64,000 nt of DNA from Entoloma clypeatum (Eukaryota; Basidiomycota; Agaricomycetes; Agaricales; Entolomataceae). Below are positions 11,107 to 21,376 of this stretch, piece by piece. Numbering within the stretch: position 1 is the first letter of the stretch; each line of letters opens with the position of its first letter. The notes under the pieces were generated by a model, which worked only from the letters and a program-made list of their open reading frames with translations, made no database searches and had not been told where the DNA came from. Both the position numbers and the translations under genes were made by a program. The stretch covers positions 3,162,001-3,226,000 of the forward strand of contig OY751493.1 of assembly GCA_963565915.1 (NCBI GenBank), written 5' to 3'.

Positions 11107-13579
11107 ATGCCTCTTGGCTCACTCTTGACCTCTGCACTTTCGTCGTTAACCTCTCTCCACCGCCGTCCCAGCCTCTCCGACAGCATTCATAGCTTCATGA
11201 GCAACACCGCCAACTTCAGTAAAAATAGGAGCCGAAAAGGCCGCAAGGATAATGCTTCCTACCGCTCGTCCAAGTCTTCCTTCCAGCGGAAAAACGAGCC
11301 TAGCTTCCTCCGTGACCCTGTAGCCACCACGAAGCTCCTTGACTGTATTTTAGAGTCGCCCAACGGCAAGCGTACACTGTCGAGGGTAGCAAGGACGTGC
11401 CAGGCGATGCGCGAACCAACGCTGAACACCTTGTGGAGAGAGTTGGACTCTATTGTGCCTCTGGTCTGGCAATTTCCTGGGCATTTGTTCAAGAAAGCTC
11501 GTAGGCCAGGAATGGGCTTTGTAAGTTCGAGTCACAGTCCTCAATCTATCGATTGCTCATTCTCTCTGCATGAACAAGGTAAAAACACCCACGCAAGAAG
11601 ATTGGGAGAATGCATTGAAATATGCCGATCGCGTTCGTCAGATTACTTATAACGAGAACGCCAGCAACGTCGCCGCCTCCATTTTCTCCATCTTGGAGGA
11701 AACCTGTCCGCGCACGTACATTTTTCCACGTCTGTTGGAATTGAACTGGAAGGTGGAAACACCAGCCAATTTTGGCCATTGCACCATGTTCCTGAATCCT
11801 GAGCTTCGCGTCGTCAATCTGGAAGTCGCAGGCAGAGTCCCGAACTTGAATTCGTTCCTTTCGGACCTGTCAAGCCACACGAGGCTCACCTCCTTCTCCT
11901 TCATTTCCCCTACCAACTTGCCCGACGCATTCACTCGCTTGCTGAAGCGCCAAGATGCCCTCGAGCAGGTTGTCCTGGTTGCTCCTGGCGCACTTGCGCC
12001 TGGAGTTGGACGCTGGGTTGCTTCACTACCACAACTCAGAGCCCTCCGACTCGACCTCACAGGCAGGTCCCCCATCGCCGTCGAAGGTTTTTTCGACGAC
12101 TTGCACACCCATTCCGGTGCTTCTACTCCTCATTCGATTGGATCTACCGATAGTGGTGTTTTCTCCGAGGAGGACACAGATTTTTCAGTGATCCGATCCA
12201 AGTCGAAGGAGTCTTTTGCGGAGATGCGCAAACTCTTTCTGACTGGGGAGGTTTCCAACATCTCTGTCTTCATCACCCATCTCCAGTGCCCCTTGACACA
12301 CCTTGAGCTCGTCATCGAAGACCCACCGGATCGTGCAGATTGGCATGATCTCTCTAGCTTGATCTGTGAAAAGTTTGGCAACTCATTACAGTCACTAAAG
12401 ATATCTGCCACCGCGTCGCCCAGATTTGTGGACCTTGCGCGTTCTACGCCACGAGCAGGCCAGCTCTCGTTGGAGCGCTTGACATGTCTCCCATATCTGA
12501 GCCGCTTGGAAATTGACCTCCCAGAATCCATCATCTTCACTGATTCGGGGGTGGAAAGCATCGCGAATGCTTGTCCGAACCTGGAGATACTGAAGATCTG
12601 CCCTGTTGCCAGAGTTAGCAGTGCGCCGAAGATAACTCTCGACTCCCTGGCGATCCTCCTCGTCAGCTGCCGGCGCCTGCATACAATTGCAGCTGTCGTC
12701 GATGCGAAGAAGGGGAGTCCGGATATCCTTAGATCACGGCAAACGTCATCGACATCCCTCCTCCGCCTGCACTTCGGGCATTCGTGGATTGGCGACCCGC
12801 TCCAGGTGGCCATCTTGCTCAGTCACCTCGCTCCTCGACTCGAGACACTCAAGTTTTTCCAAGACAAGAACCGCCCTGGCTTCATCGAGGCGAACGCCCG
12901 CAATTGGCAGAAGGTCACTGAGCTGCTCCCACACCTTCAAGGGGTTCGCCTCCTCGAGAAACAGCTTTCCCCACCCGTAGTGCATATTCAGCCCACGCGT
13001 CCCGAGACATTGGAGAAAGGTGTTGATGCAGTCGTCAGAACTGTCGAGCAAGAGGTACAAGTGGCGCCTGAGCTTAGCCACGTTTTCGTCCAATGCTCTC
13101 CGATCCTGCTAGACCAGGCGGTCCAGGCTGAGCCTGCTTACCACTCTATTTCTATCGACGCCACGCCGACGACCGTCGACAGTGGTGTGGAAGCTATTAC
13201 TGTCGCCGTCGATCGAGAAATCGACGTAACGCCGCCCTCTTCGCACGAGACAACCGACACCGAACCGCCCAACATCACAAAGTCCGTCGAGGGCATGATC
13301 ACCCCATACACCTTCAGAAAGCCTGTCGCGCGTCGACGCCTCCCCTCGTTCCTTATCTTTCCCTCTCTGTTGGGCCTTCTATCATGCGCATACAGGCTTT
13401 TGATCCTCTATCCCATGTCGCTTCCCTCGCGCATTATTCGCACCGCTTCTGCTCAAATCCCTTGGAGGCTGCCGGGGCCAATACAGCCCCAAAATCCGTT
13501 ACCCTCGTATGGTCCTTCGTCTGGGCCCGAAATTATGGACATTCATATGGATACACTGGGCTCCGAAGTCGGTTTATGA
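11107..13579 (+). CDS. F-box-like / leucine-rich-repeat protein with C-terminal hydrophobic segment
   Basis: The model joins 11107-11520 and 11579-13579, giving 804 aa. Around residues 75-115 the order KLLDCILES, LSRVARTCQAM and LNTLWREL matches the loose F-box pattern of basidiomycete proteins. It is followed by irregular Leu-rich repeats (LRALRLDLTG, LEILKICPV, LETLKFFQ). F-box proteins recruit substrates to SCF ubiquitin ligases, so an adaptor role is inferred. Near the C-terminus the segment FLIFPSLLGLLSCAYRLLIL, flanked by RRR and R, looks like one membrane span, which is unusual for this group. Large expansions of such genes are common in agarics and most have no known substrate. Confidence 0.7.
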
Positions 13580-13723
13580 TTAATTATGTTACCACTATGT
13601 TTACTTACTCGCGAAATACCTGTTTTGGGGAATATTACTACCTATGTATATGCAATGATCACAGATTTCGTTCGTAAACAGAGAACAACAACACGGACTG
13701 ACGCGTCACTACTGTCTGTTGTC

Positions 13724-15498
13724 ATGTCCGACAACAAGAAACAAGAGAAGGACTTTACAAAAGAGGTGGACACCCTCCTTCCAGAGGCTGCAACCTTGGC
13801 CAAGGTAGATTCGTCTCTTTTCCGTCTCTTGATGCTCCACTTACCAGGCTAGTCGGGCAAACTGCAAGATGCTCTTGACAAGCTATTCATACTTGAGAAA
13901 CAAACGAGAAATGTACAACCCCAGTTTTCATAATTCTGCCTCGACTGTAACTCTTTTCAGGCCGCCGATTTCACCTCCACCACTAGACTCGTGAAAGCGG
14001 CAGTCGAACATTGCTACGACGCTCAAGACTTCGCTCAGCTTAACAGCACCATCACGTTATTGAGCAAGAAGCATGGTCAACTCAAGGCTGCTGTGCAAGC
14101 GATAGTAGAACAGGCGATAGGATGGCTCGAAGCAGTGAAAGCGAAGCACGGCGTTGTGAGATGGCTCGAAATCGTGGAAACACTTCGAGGAGTTACAGAG
14201 GGCAAGGTATGACCCCGTGTCCTCAGCGAACAGCATCATTGCGACACTTTTCTGCGCAGATCTTCTTAGAAACTCCCCGCGCTCGTGTCACTCTTTTATT
14301 GGCACACTATCATGAAGAGTCTTCGGCTGAATCTTCATCGGCACCTGCCGCGCAGAAGGAGGCATTGCAAACAGCGTCTGACCTTCTTTCAGATCTTCAA
14401 GTGGAGACATATTCATCTATGGATCGTCGGGAAAAGACAGTGTTCATTCTAGAGCAAATGAGGCTTTTGATTGTTGTTGCACGCCAGAAGGACGCAGAAC
14501 AAAAGAAAGAAGGGAAAGATACACTGGCAGGAGGTGAGGCGGAGTGGGTGAAAGTCCGAGTTGGAGGTAGGAAAATTAACGAGGAATTTTTGAAGGAGAA
14601 AGACAACGAGGTTCGTTCTTCCGTCATAACTGGGCGCGGTGGTTGACCGTGGTCAAAGGATCTCAAACTCAAATATTATGATTTGATGATCCAACACGCT
14701 CTACATCAAAACTCGTATCTTGATGTAGCTAGGTATTATTACAAGGTTTGGGAGACACCGTCGATCAAAGACGATACGGAAGACAAGGGGAAAGCAGTGA
14801 GTCCATATCGAGCGCCGCAGCCTCCGTCATCTTATTTTCCTCGTCAGGCGCTTGAACACATTGCTTACTATGTTGTTCTTGCCCCTCACGATAATGAACA
14901 ATCTGACATGCTACATCATCTATATGTAGACCCCGCACTGGCAAAGTTGGAACTTCACTAGTGAGCAACGCAACATCGAGTCCAAGGTTACTTATTAACG
15001 TGTTGTTCAGCAATCTCGTAAAATGCTTCGTCACACGGGAGCTCATGAGGTGGCCAGGTATAGAGACTATCTATGGTGAATTCCTGCGAGCAACGCCGGT
15101 CTTCTCCTCTGAAAAACGATGGGAAGACCTTCATACCCGTGTCATTGAACATGTGCGTTGCTTTCCCACGTCCGTTGCAATATGTTGCCCAATTTCATCA
15201 GAACGTTCGCGTGGTTTCCGAGTATTACACCCGAATCACTCTTGCAAGATTAACCTCGCTGCTTGATCTTACGTTAAAACAAACCGAAGAAACACTCTCC
15301 CGACTTGTTGTCTCCGGAACAATCTGGGCTCGCATCGACCGTCCAGCTGGCATCGTGAACTTCAGAAGTAAGCGAAGTGCGGAGGATGTCATGAACGACT
15401 GGAGTTCGGATATGCAGAAGCTTTTGGTTTTGGTGGAGAAGACATGGATGGGTGTCAATGCCGCACAAGCAGCCCAATCACGAGTAGTCAAAGCATAG
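13724..15498 (+). CDS. RPN5: 26S proteasome regulatory subunit RPN5 (PSMD12)
   Basis: Rpn5 is a PCI-domain scaffold of the 19S lid. Seven exons join in frame: 13724-13804, 13853-13912, 13961-14206, 14260-14610, 14659-14960, 15011-15152 and 15202-15498, giving 492 aa (about 445-456 in yeast and human). Matches include SGKLQDALDKLFILEKQTR, ETPRARVTLLLAHYHEE, the LMRWPG-YGEFLR block and the PCI winged helix YYTRITLARLTSLL, then GIVNF near the end. Introns are 48-53 nt. The second exon begins at TCGGGC after acceptor GCTAG; the earlier CAG would shift the frame. The stop lies 47 bp from the stop of the convergent Rsm25 gene. Confidence 0.95.
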
Positions 15499-15545
15499 AG
15501 CGAATGGTAACCCGCGCAAATGTATTTGTTTCTAGAAAGGGCCCG

Positions 15546-16424
15546 TCAATTATCTAAAACACGTAGAAAGTCAGGGGATTGTGCGATTTGCTCTTGTGTT
15601 GGTGAGGCATCCAGCGGCTCTGTTAACACTGGGGCATATGTTGGCCGAACGCCCTCTTTCCATAGCCTGACATACTCCTCGCCCTTCGTCCACCCTTTGT
15701 TTCCATGCTGACGTTCTACGATGGCCTTCCAACGTTTCCGGGCAGCCATTGCCCCCTCATCCAACTCTTCCCTTCTCTCGAACGTCACAAGTCCTCTCTT
15801 TTCCTTGTCAAAGGCATGCGCAATTTCTCCTTGGGAGAAAATCCCACCGAGGTGCTCAGCTTCGATGGTTGCGAACTTTGTTGCTATATGATGTTCCGAG
15901 CGAAGGGCGCGAAATTGAGCGACGGCCTGAGTGTATGATTGGGGTAGGGGGATTTCGTGGTGTTGGTGCAGGTTGAGTGCGAACTGGATGGCGCTTCACG
16001 GCTTGTCAGTAACCGTTTTTTTCAGGCAGATTTTCTCGACATACTCTTCTGGCGATGGATTCCGCCCTCTTTGTCTAAGGCGTTTCCACTCCTTGTCTCG
16101 TATGGGATGCAAGTCGGCGACTCGGGCAGCCTCGACAAGAGTGGTTGGACGAAATGCTTCAAAAGGATGGTCGCGGAAAAATTGCCGACGAATATCGTCT
16201 TCCTGGTAGTATACTGGCAGCGGTCGCGGATCGTAGGGTTTGGAAGACTTGGCACTCGTTGTCGGGAGGTCGTATGTGGTACGTGATGGCGGTGCTTTGG
16301 GAGGAAGGGGAAGGGGAGGGTGGGCCAATACCGCGTCAAACCATGCTGGCTTGTGTTTTATGTGGCCTGCGCGCATCAAACGCGAGACTTGCTGATGTAC
16401 CTGCGATGCAATCCGTCGTACCAT
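15546..16424 (-). CDS. RSM25: Mitochondrial small ribosomal subunit protein mS23 (Rsm25)
   Basis: This is a structural protein of the mitochondrial 37S subunit. Exons 16041-16424 and 15546-15983 give 273 aa, joined by a 57-nt intron whose donor is GTCGAG. The N-terminus MVRRIASQVHQQVSRLMRAG is followed by KPAWFDAVLAHPP, the typical start of the S23/S25 family, then YYQEDDIRRQFFRDHPFE. The second exon has FALNLHQHHEIPL, TKFATIEAEHLG and WTKGEEYVRLWKEGVRP, a well-conserved C-terminal block. The basic N-terminus could serve as an import signal. The exact intron edge rests on frame and length only. Confidence 0.88.
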
Positions 16425-16503
16425 GGTCGTCGCGCGTGAAAGGTGTCGCTCCTGAACAACAGAACCATATAATTGCAGTTCTTTATTATGTAATTATAGC
16501 GAA

Positions 16504-19186
16504 TTACAGCCGTGCTCGCACTGACTCTGCTTTACCCTCCTTCATCTTCCTGGCTTGATCTCTGAGAACTCTTCGAAGCTGACCGACTCAATCAATGTTC
16601 AGTAGTTAAAGGAACGTGGTATGCTTACTATCTTCCCGGATGGGTTCTTTGGTATCACGTCGATGAATTCGACACCTCCCTTAAGATGCTTATAATGTAT
16701 TTTCGCATCTGCGACATGCTGGCTCGACCGTCAGCACATTGGAGGACCACAGAAAATCTCAACCCACTTTAACAATAATACCTTTGAGCTCCTCTGCGGC
16801 CTGCCCGTTGCTAGCAATACGACGTGACGCCTGATCACTCAAGACGATATAACCCAAAGGAACCTCTCCACTGTAGGCGTCGAGCACCGGTACCACGCAC
16901 GCATCTGCTACATCGGGGTGCATGAGCAGATGACCCTCAAGCTCTGCAGGAGCTACTTGGAATCCTCGGACTTTCATGATTTCCTGTGGATGATTGTGAC
17001 GAAATGAGTTGCTGGTGCGAAAAGGAGTAAATCGGTCTTGACCTTGAGTCGGTCAACAATGAACAGATCACCATTTCTAATGATGACTTCATCGCCAGTG
17101 TGGACCCAGCCGTTGACGAAAGTTTCCTTGGTACTAAAGTCAGAAGAATCAGCAAGCGAAAGAACCATTACATATTTACACCTACGCAGTCTCATCGTTC
17201 ATGTAACCCATAGCCATGGAAGGCCCAGTAACGACCAGTTCTCCTTGCTCACCCTCCTTTGCCAAGGATCCATCAGGCTTGACTACCTTCGCAATTATGC
17301 CAGGGATGAGTTGACCTGCACTGCCTATCGTACCAAGCTTTTGACCTGGTGGTATAATCGCTACCGTGGTACATGTCTCGGTAAGGCCTATGACATTGTA
17401 AGCCAGTAAACAACGAAAGCCAGATAAACATAACAGACCGTATCCCTGGCCAATGCAAGCGTTTGGCAGTACCTTGAGCAGTTCATGCATGAGTTCCCCG
17501 CTTAGCGGTGCCGCACCAGACACACAATATTTGACATGGCTGAAGTCGTAATCTTTCGCTAATGGATGCTATCCCATGTCCACAGACTGGTCGGAAACAT
17601 CGAGAAAAGGGACTAGGTTACCTTGCACAACAGAACGACTTGAGGAGGAACAATACTTTGAAAAATGTCAGGAAAATGTATATACAATTCGAGCTGAACG
17701 TACAGTAAATGCGTGATTCGATGCCGAACGATGCTTTTGAGAAATGACGGCAAATTGAATTTCGGGATAACAACGATGGATAACTATACTTTCGTAAGTT
17801 GTACAGTCTTTGGGTCTCGGAAAAACGCGCCTTACCCCAGCGAAAAGCAAAAAGTGCAACTTTGACAAAGACATCCTGAACTGGTCTTGAATCTGGGACA
17901 ACAAACATCACTTACATTAACGACCAGCCCATAAATATCTCATAGAATCGAGACTCAACAAAAATGAAAATATGCGTTCGAGATCAAACTTACGAAAGAA
18001 TGGAAGGACTGAGTAGAAAAGCATTGGAAGATGAAGAGAAACTGCAGAACAAAAGGAACGAACCAGCGATGGCGATGTCCCCTGGCAATATACACTTATC
18101 TTTCGTTGAAGAATCGTAGATCCTGTAATGTGCAGCCATTTGGATGACGTTCGCAATAACGCTATAATGAGATATAGCAACAGCCTTCCAAAGGTTGATA
18201 CAATGAAAAAAGCACGGTGACAATCACTAACTTTGGGTTTGCCTGTCATTGGAAGATGTAAGTTAACTGCCCGAGACTTGGAATTCTATGGATGTACCCG
18301 TCGTGCCGCTGGAGAATGAGAGAAAAGCCAACGCGGTCTTTGCTTCGCCTGCCTTGAATTGCCTCTCTTTGAAGTTGGGAGGATTTCGAAGGCCAAACTG
18401 AACGAGTTCGTCGACCGTACTAAAAGCGCCGGAAGGGGTTTGGCTGCTGGGAGGAGTTTCAATAAAGAGAACGCGGTCCTGCGGCATGCCAGCGTGGTAC
18501 ATGGCTGATTTGGCGGTCTTGAGGAATGCGGGATGAAGGATCAAAAGGGCAGCCTTTGTTACAGAAAGTTGATGAGCCAGTTCCTCAGCTGTGTAGCCCG
18601 GATTTGCAGGTCTTTAGGCATAAGAAGAATTAGCTAGCTGCGAGTCCCCAGTGTTCCGTAAACCATACGTGACTACTGCACCGAGTTGGTGCACCGCCCA
18701 GATAGAAACGGGATAATCTGTGTGACTGATAGCAAGCCCCATGATGCAGGAGAGAAAAGATGGAAGTACCTATATTATTCGGGCTGAAGATGCAGACTGG
18801 GGAAGCTTTCCTCAAGATTGACTCGATCCTCGGTGGTCGCAAACTACTCACCGACGTCATTCGCGGCTGGAGGAAGAAGGTCAGGCACGGAGGAGTCGAG
18901 TCATTGTTTGACTGACTGATATTCCACTTGATACTCATAGCATTCGCGAGAGCACGCGTGCGTTGGGTGACCTAAGAAGCTGCAGTCCAAATGACCATAT
19001 GGTGGTCAATCGACGAACCTCTGCATGATGTACGGCATGCTGAGTGTCGTCATGGATGAGCCAGGGCGTTTGGGTCGGGCGGGTAGGACGAAGGTGGAAT
19101 GGATGGGTGTCGAGGATGAACTGGGGGATGGAGAGGTCATCTGGGATGTTGGGAAGAGGTGCTGAGATGGAACGGAACTGGGCCAT
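16504..19186 (-). CDS. Acyl-CoA ligase, 4-coumarate:CoA-ligase-like, with PTS1-like C-terminus
   Basis: This is a member of the ANL (adenylate-forming) family, which activates a carboxylic acid with ATP and then CoA. The start at 19186 reads MAQFRSISAPLPNIPDD. About ten or more introns break the gene. Spliced pieces rebuild VTQRTRALANAM, DYPVSIWAVHQLGAVVT, PANPGYTAEELAHQL, the P-loop SSGTTGKPK (split by an intron at 18245-18295), LPFFHIYGLVVN, the 4CL-type VPPQVVLLCK, YCVSGAAPLSGEL, GYGLTETC, GWVHTGDE, KVRGFQVAPAELEG and PKNPSGKI. All core motifs A3-A10 are present, so the enzyme looks active. The protein ends VRARL; ARL fits the peroxisomal targeting rule, as in many fungal 4CL-like proteins. 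The substrate cannot be read from sequence (fatty, phenylpropanoid or other aromatic acid). Start codons of this gene and MED7 are 88 bp apart. Confidence 0.88.
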
Positions 19187-19274
19187 TGGTGGGTTTGTCG
19201 CCGCAAGCTGGCATATGAGGTTGAGATCCGGCGGACAAACAAGGACAAACAGGGACGATTCAACGACTGCTACT
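19187..19274. promoter_or_regulatory. Divergent intergenic region acyl-CoA ligase / MED7 (88 bp)
   Basis: 88 bp separate the two start codons. No named site recognised. Confidence 0.4.
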
Positions 19275-20254
19275 ATGGAGGAGGAAGAGGCGGAACTGCG
19301 GAACCCGTTCCCATCGCCGCCTTCTCACTACTCCAAGTACTCCAACAACAACCTTGCCCTCCTCGCTCTCCTTCGACAACGCGCAACACTCCCCTTGTCC
19401 AACGTCAACCAGCATGATATCCTTGCCGACCAGACCGATGTCCCCGACTGGCCCTTGACACTACTCGAGAAACCCCGTGTAGATTGGATCCTTGAAGAAC
19501 CTGACGCTTATTATGACGTGTTCGGCGACAGGTGGTTTGTGCGTCCCCCTCTCTCATCAGGCCACAGTTGATTCACCGTTGCAGGTCAAGGAAAAGATAC
19601 CATCCCTCGCAGAACTCGGCGGGAACCAGCTGTACCCTGCTGACCCTAGTACCGGTACGACATCGGCCACTAACTAGTTTGTTAGCATCCCTCGATCACG
19701 CCCGTCACAGATCGCCGCCCTGCCCTCCTATCTGTTCTGCGATCGCTCCTCGTCGCCTTTTCATCTTTGACATCCTCTCTTCTTGCGCCACCTCCCACCC
19801 CCACTTCCACCACCCCGCCAGATTGGCAGCGATACACAGAGTGGATCACAGTTCTCAGTCAGAATATAATGGCGGCGGCCAATGACCTACGGCCGGTCCA
19901 GGTGCGTCCCGTCCTTCTGTACCCATAGTTCCTTTGTCACCCCCTCAGGCAAGGGGAAATCTGGAGTCAATGATGAGACGCCAACTGGAATTCCGAAAGA
20001 GCGAAACAGGGGCATTGCATGCGTGAGTATCCCTTGGGACAACTTCGAAGCCGTTCTCAGGCTTGTCTAGTAAATGTGACGCCCTAGAGGCCAAGTTGTC
20101 CGAGTTGCGGCAGTCGTTGCCGAACAGAGCTTCCGCAGTCTCCTTGCCTGTCACCCATCCTCAGCCTCAGGTTAGCAAAGCAATTATATCATTCGTACCA
20201 CAAATCTCATACCTCCCCTGCCCAGATGGACACAGACAGCGACATAACCCCTAG
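19275..20254 (+). CDS. MED7: Mediator complex subunit 7
   Basis: Med7 is a middle-module Mediator subunit and forms a hinge with Med21. Exons 19275-19538, 19585-19654, 19711-19901, 19949-20022 and 20071 onward give the family order: RNPFPSPPSHYSKY, DQTDVPDWPL, EKPRVDWILEE, KIPSLAELGGNQLYPADPS, RRPALLSVLRSLLVAFSSL, WQRYTEWITVLSQNI, ANDLRPVQARGNLE and the coiled-coil KCDALEAKLSELRQSL. The C-terminus is uncertain. Reading straight on gives a stop at 20254 (about 260 aa). Splicing at 20170 with the CAG at 20225 would instead join in phase to the small ORF at 20226. Confidence 0.92.
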
Positions 20255-20555
20255 CACTGTGCGTCTTAAATCTCCATTCCCGTCACACGCAGTTGAAGAA
20301 AACATATACAACATAGGCCTCACGACACTCAGCTGGTAACTTGATCGATGTCGCTGCTCTGATAACCTCCACCGACGTCATGCGCTGGGCTGAAGAGGTA
20401 GGCTAAGGTTGATTATAGTGAGATTCAACCAAGGGTCGTTACAGTCGTTTATCAGTATTGTATCTCGGTAATTACACTTGCAGTGCGAGGCAATCAAGTG
20501 CAAATACGCGGAAGCAATCATCACGACGCCCATGCCAAATGGCCACTCGGCGTAG
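20226..20555 (+). CDS. Possible small protein or alternative C-terminus of MED7
   Basis: Three in-phase exons (20226-20258, 20317-20397, 20484-20555) encode a 61-aa peptide: MDTDSDITPST, then SAGNLIDVAALITSTDVMRWAEE, then CEAIKCKYAEAI, ending at TAG. The middle reads like an amphipathic helix. The ATG sits directly after a CAG acceptor that is in phase with the last MED7 exon, so it may be a MED7 tail rather than a gene. Its last exon overlaps the start of the BCL7-like ORF by 17 nt in another frame. I do not recognise the sequence. The third intron, at 86 nt, is longer than its neighbours. Confidence 0.35.
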
Positions 20556-21226
20556 GATAGGCGTCAGTGCCGCGACTACAGAAGCTGCACGTCGGCAGCT
20601 GATGCAGCCTGTGCAATGCTGGGAGAAGGTTTGGACAGTTCCCGAAAATGCACCTGCTGGTTCCACTCTCAAAGTGTACCGTTGGATGAAGACCGAAAAG
20701 ACACAGGTATGCTTATCATTTAATGTCGGTCGTACCATATTATTCTGTTCACGCATTTTTCCAGCAATTCAGCGATGATGAAGGCGAGGTTGACGAGCCC
20801 TTGGCACCTCTACCGGACGAACCAGAGGCAGACGAGGATCTGGACCAAGACGAAGCTACCGAAGCTGTTGCAGACGGGACAGAAACAATCAATCTCACAG
20901 CGATACAGGAAGATTTGTCGAAACCACCTTCGCCGAAACCTCAACTATCCATATCACTACATAATTCGTCAGACCTCACCGTCGATCCTTCCGCGGACGC
21001 GTTGGACGCGTCTCTCAAACCTCTGGAGGAGAGTGTAGACGTTGGGATGCACCTTGAAAGGGACGATCCTGGGGATGGGATCGAGTTGAACATGTCTGGT
21101 CTGGGATCTGATGAGTTGAATTTGGAAGGGTCGCACGATCTATCCCAGATGGAGGGACCGGACGAACTTGTTGGAGGGCAGGAAATAGACCAAGGGCACC
21201 CTGACAGTACTTTTGGACTCGGATAG
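20539..21226 (+). CDS. BCL7-like protein (putative SWI/SNF-associated)
   Basis: Exons 20539-20706 and 20765-21226 give 209 aa. The N-terminus begins MATRRRIGVS and has CWEKVWTVPENAPAGSTLKV followed by YRWMKTEK. The spacing WEKxW...SL(K/R)(V/I)Y(R/K)W matches the N-terminal core of animal BCL7A/B/C proteins, which are SWI/SNF (BAF) subunits. The rest is acidic and disordered (DDEGEVDEPLAPLPDEPEADED), again like BCL7. Homology is inferred from one short motif. An upstream exon cannot be excluded, because the ATG chosen lies inside the preceding small ORF. Confidence 0.6.
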
Positions 21227-21376
21227 ACCAGCAGAGTTGAGTGAACATTAAAATGTTCTTGAAATCGTGTAATATCTTTCACAAACTCTCTTACTCTTAC
21301 TTAGTACTTAATTCTTTATGATTAGCGCTAGTGAGACTGCGCAGTGCGCAGGTATTGAGAGTCAGACCTGCTTGTC

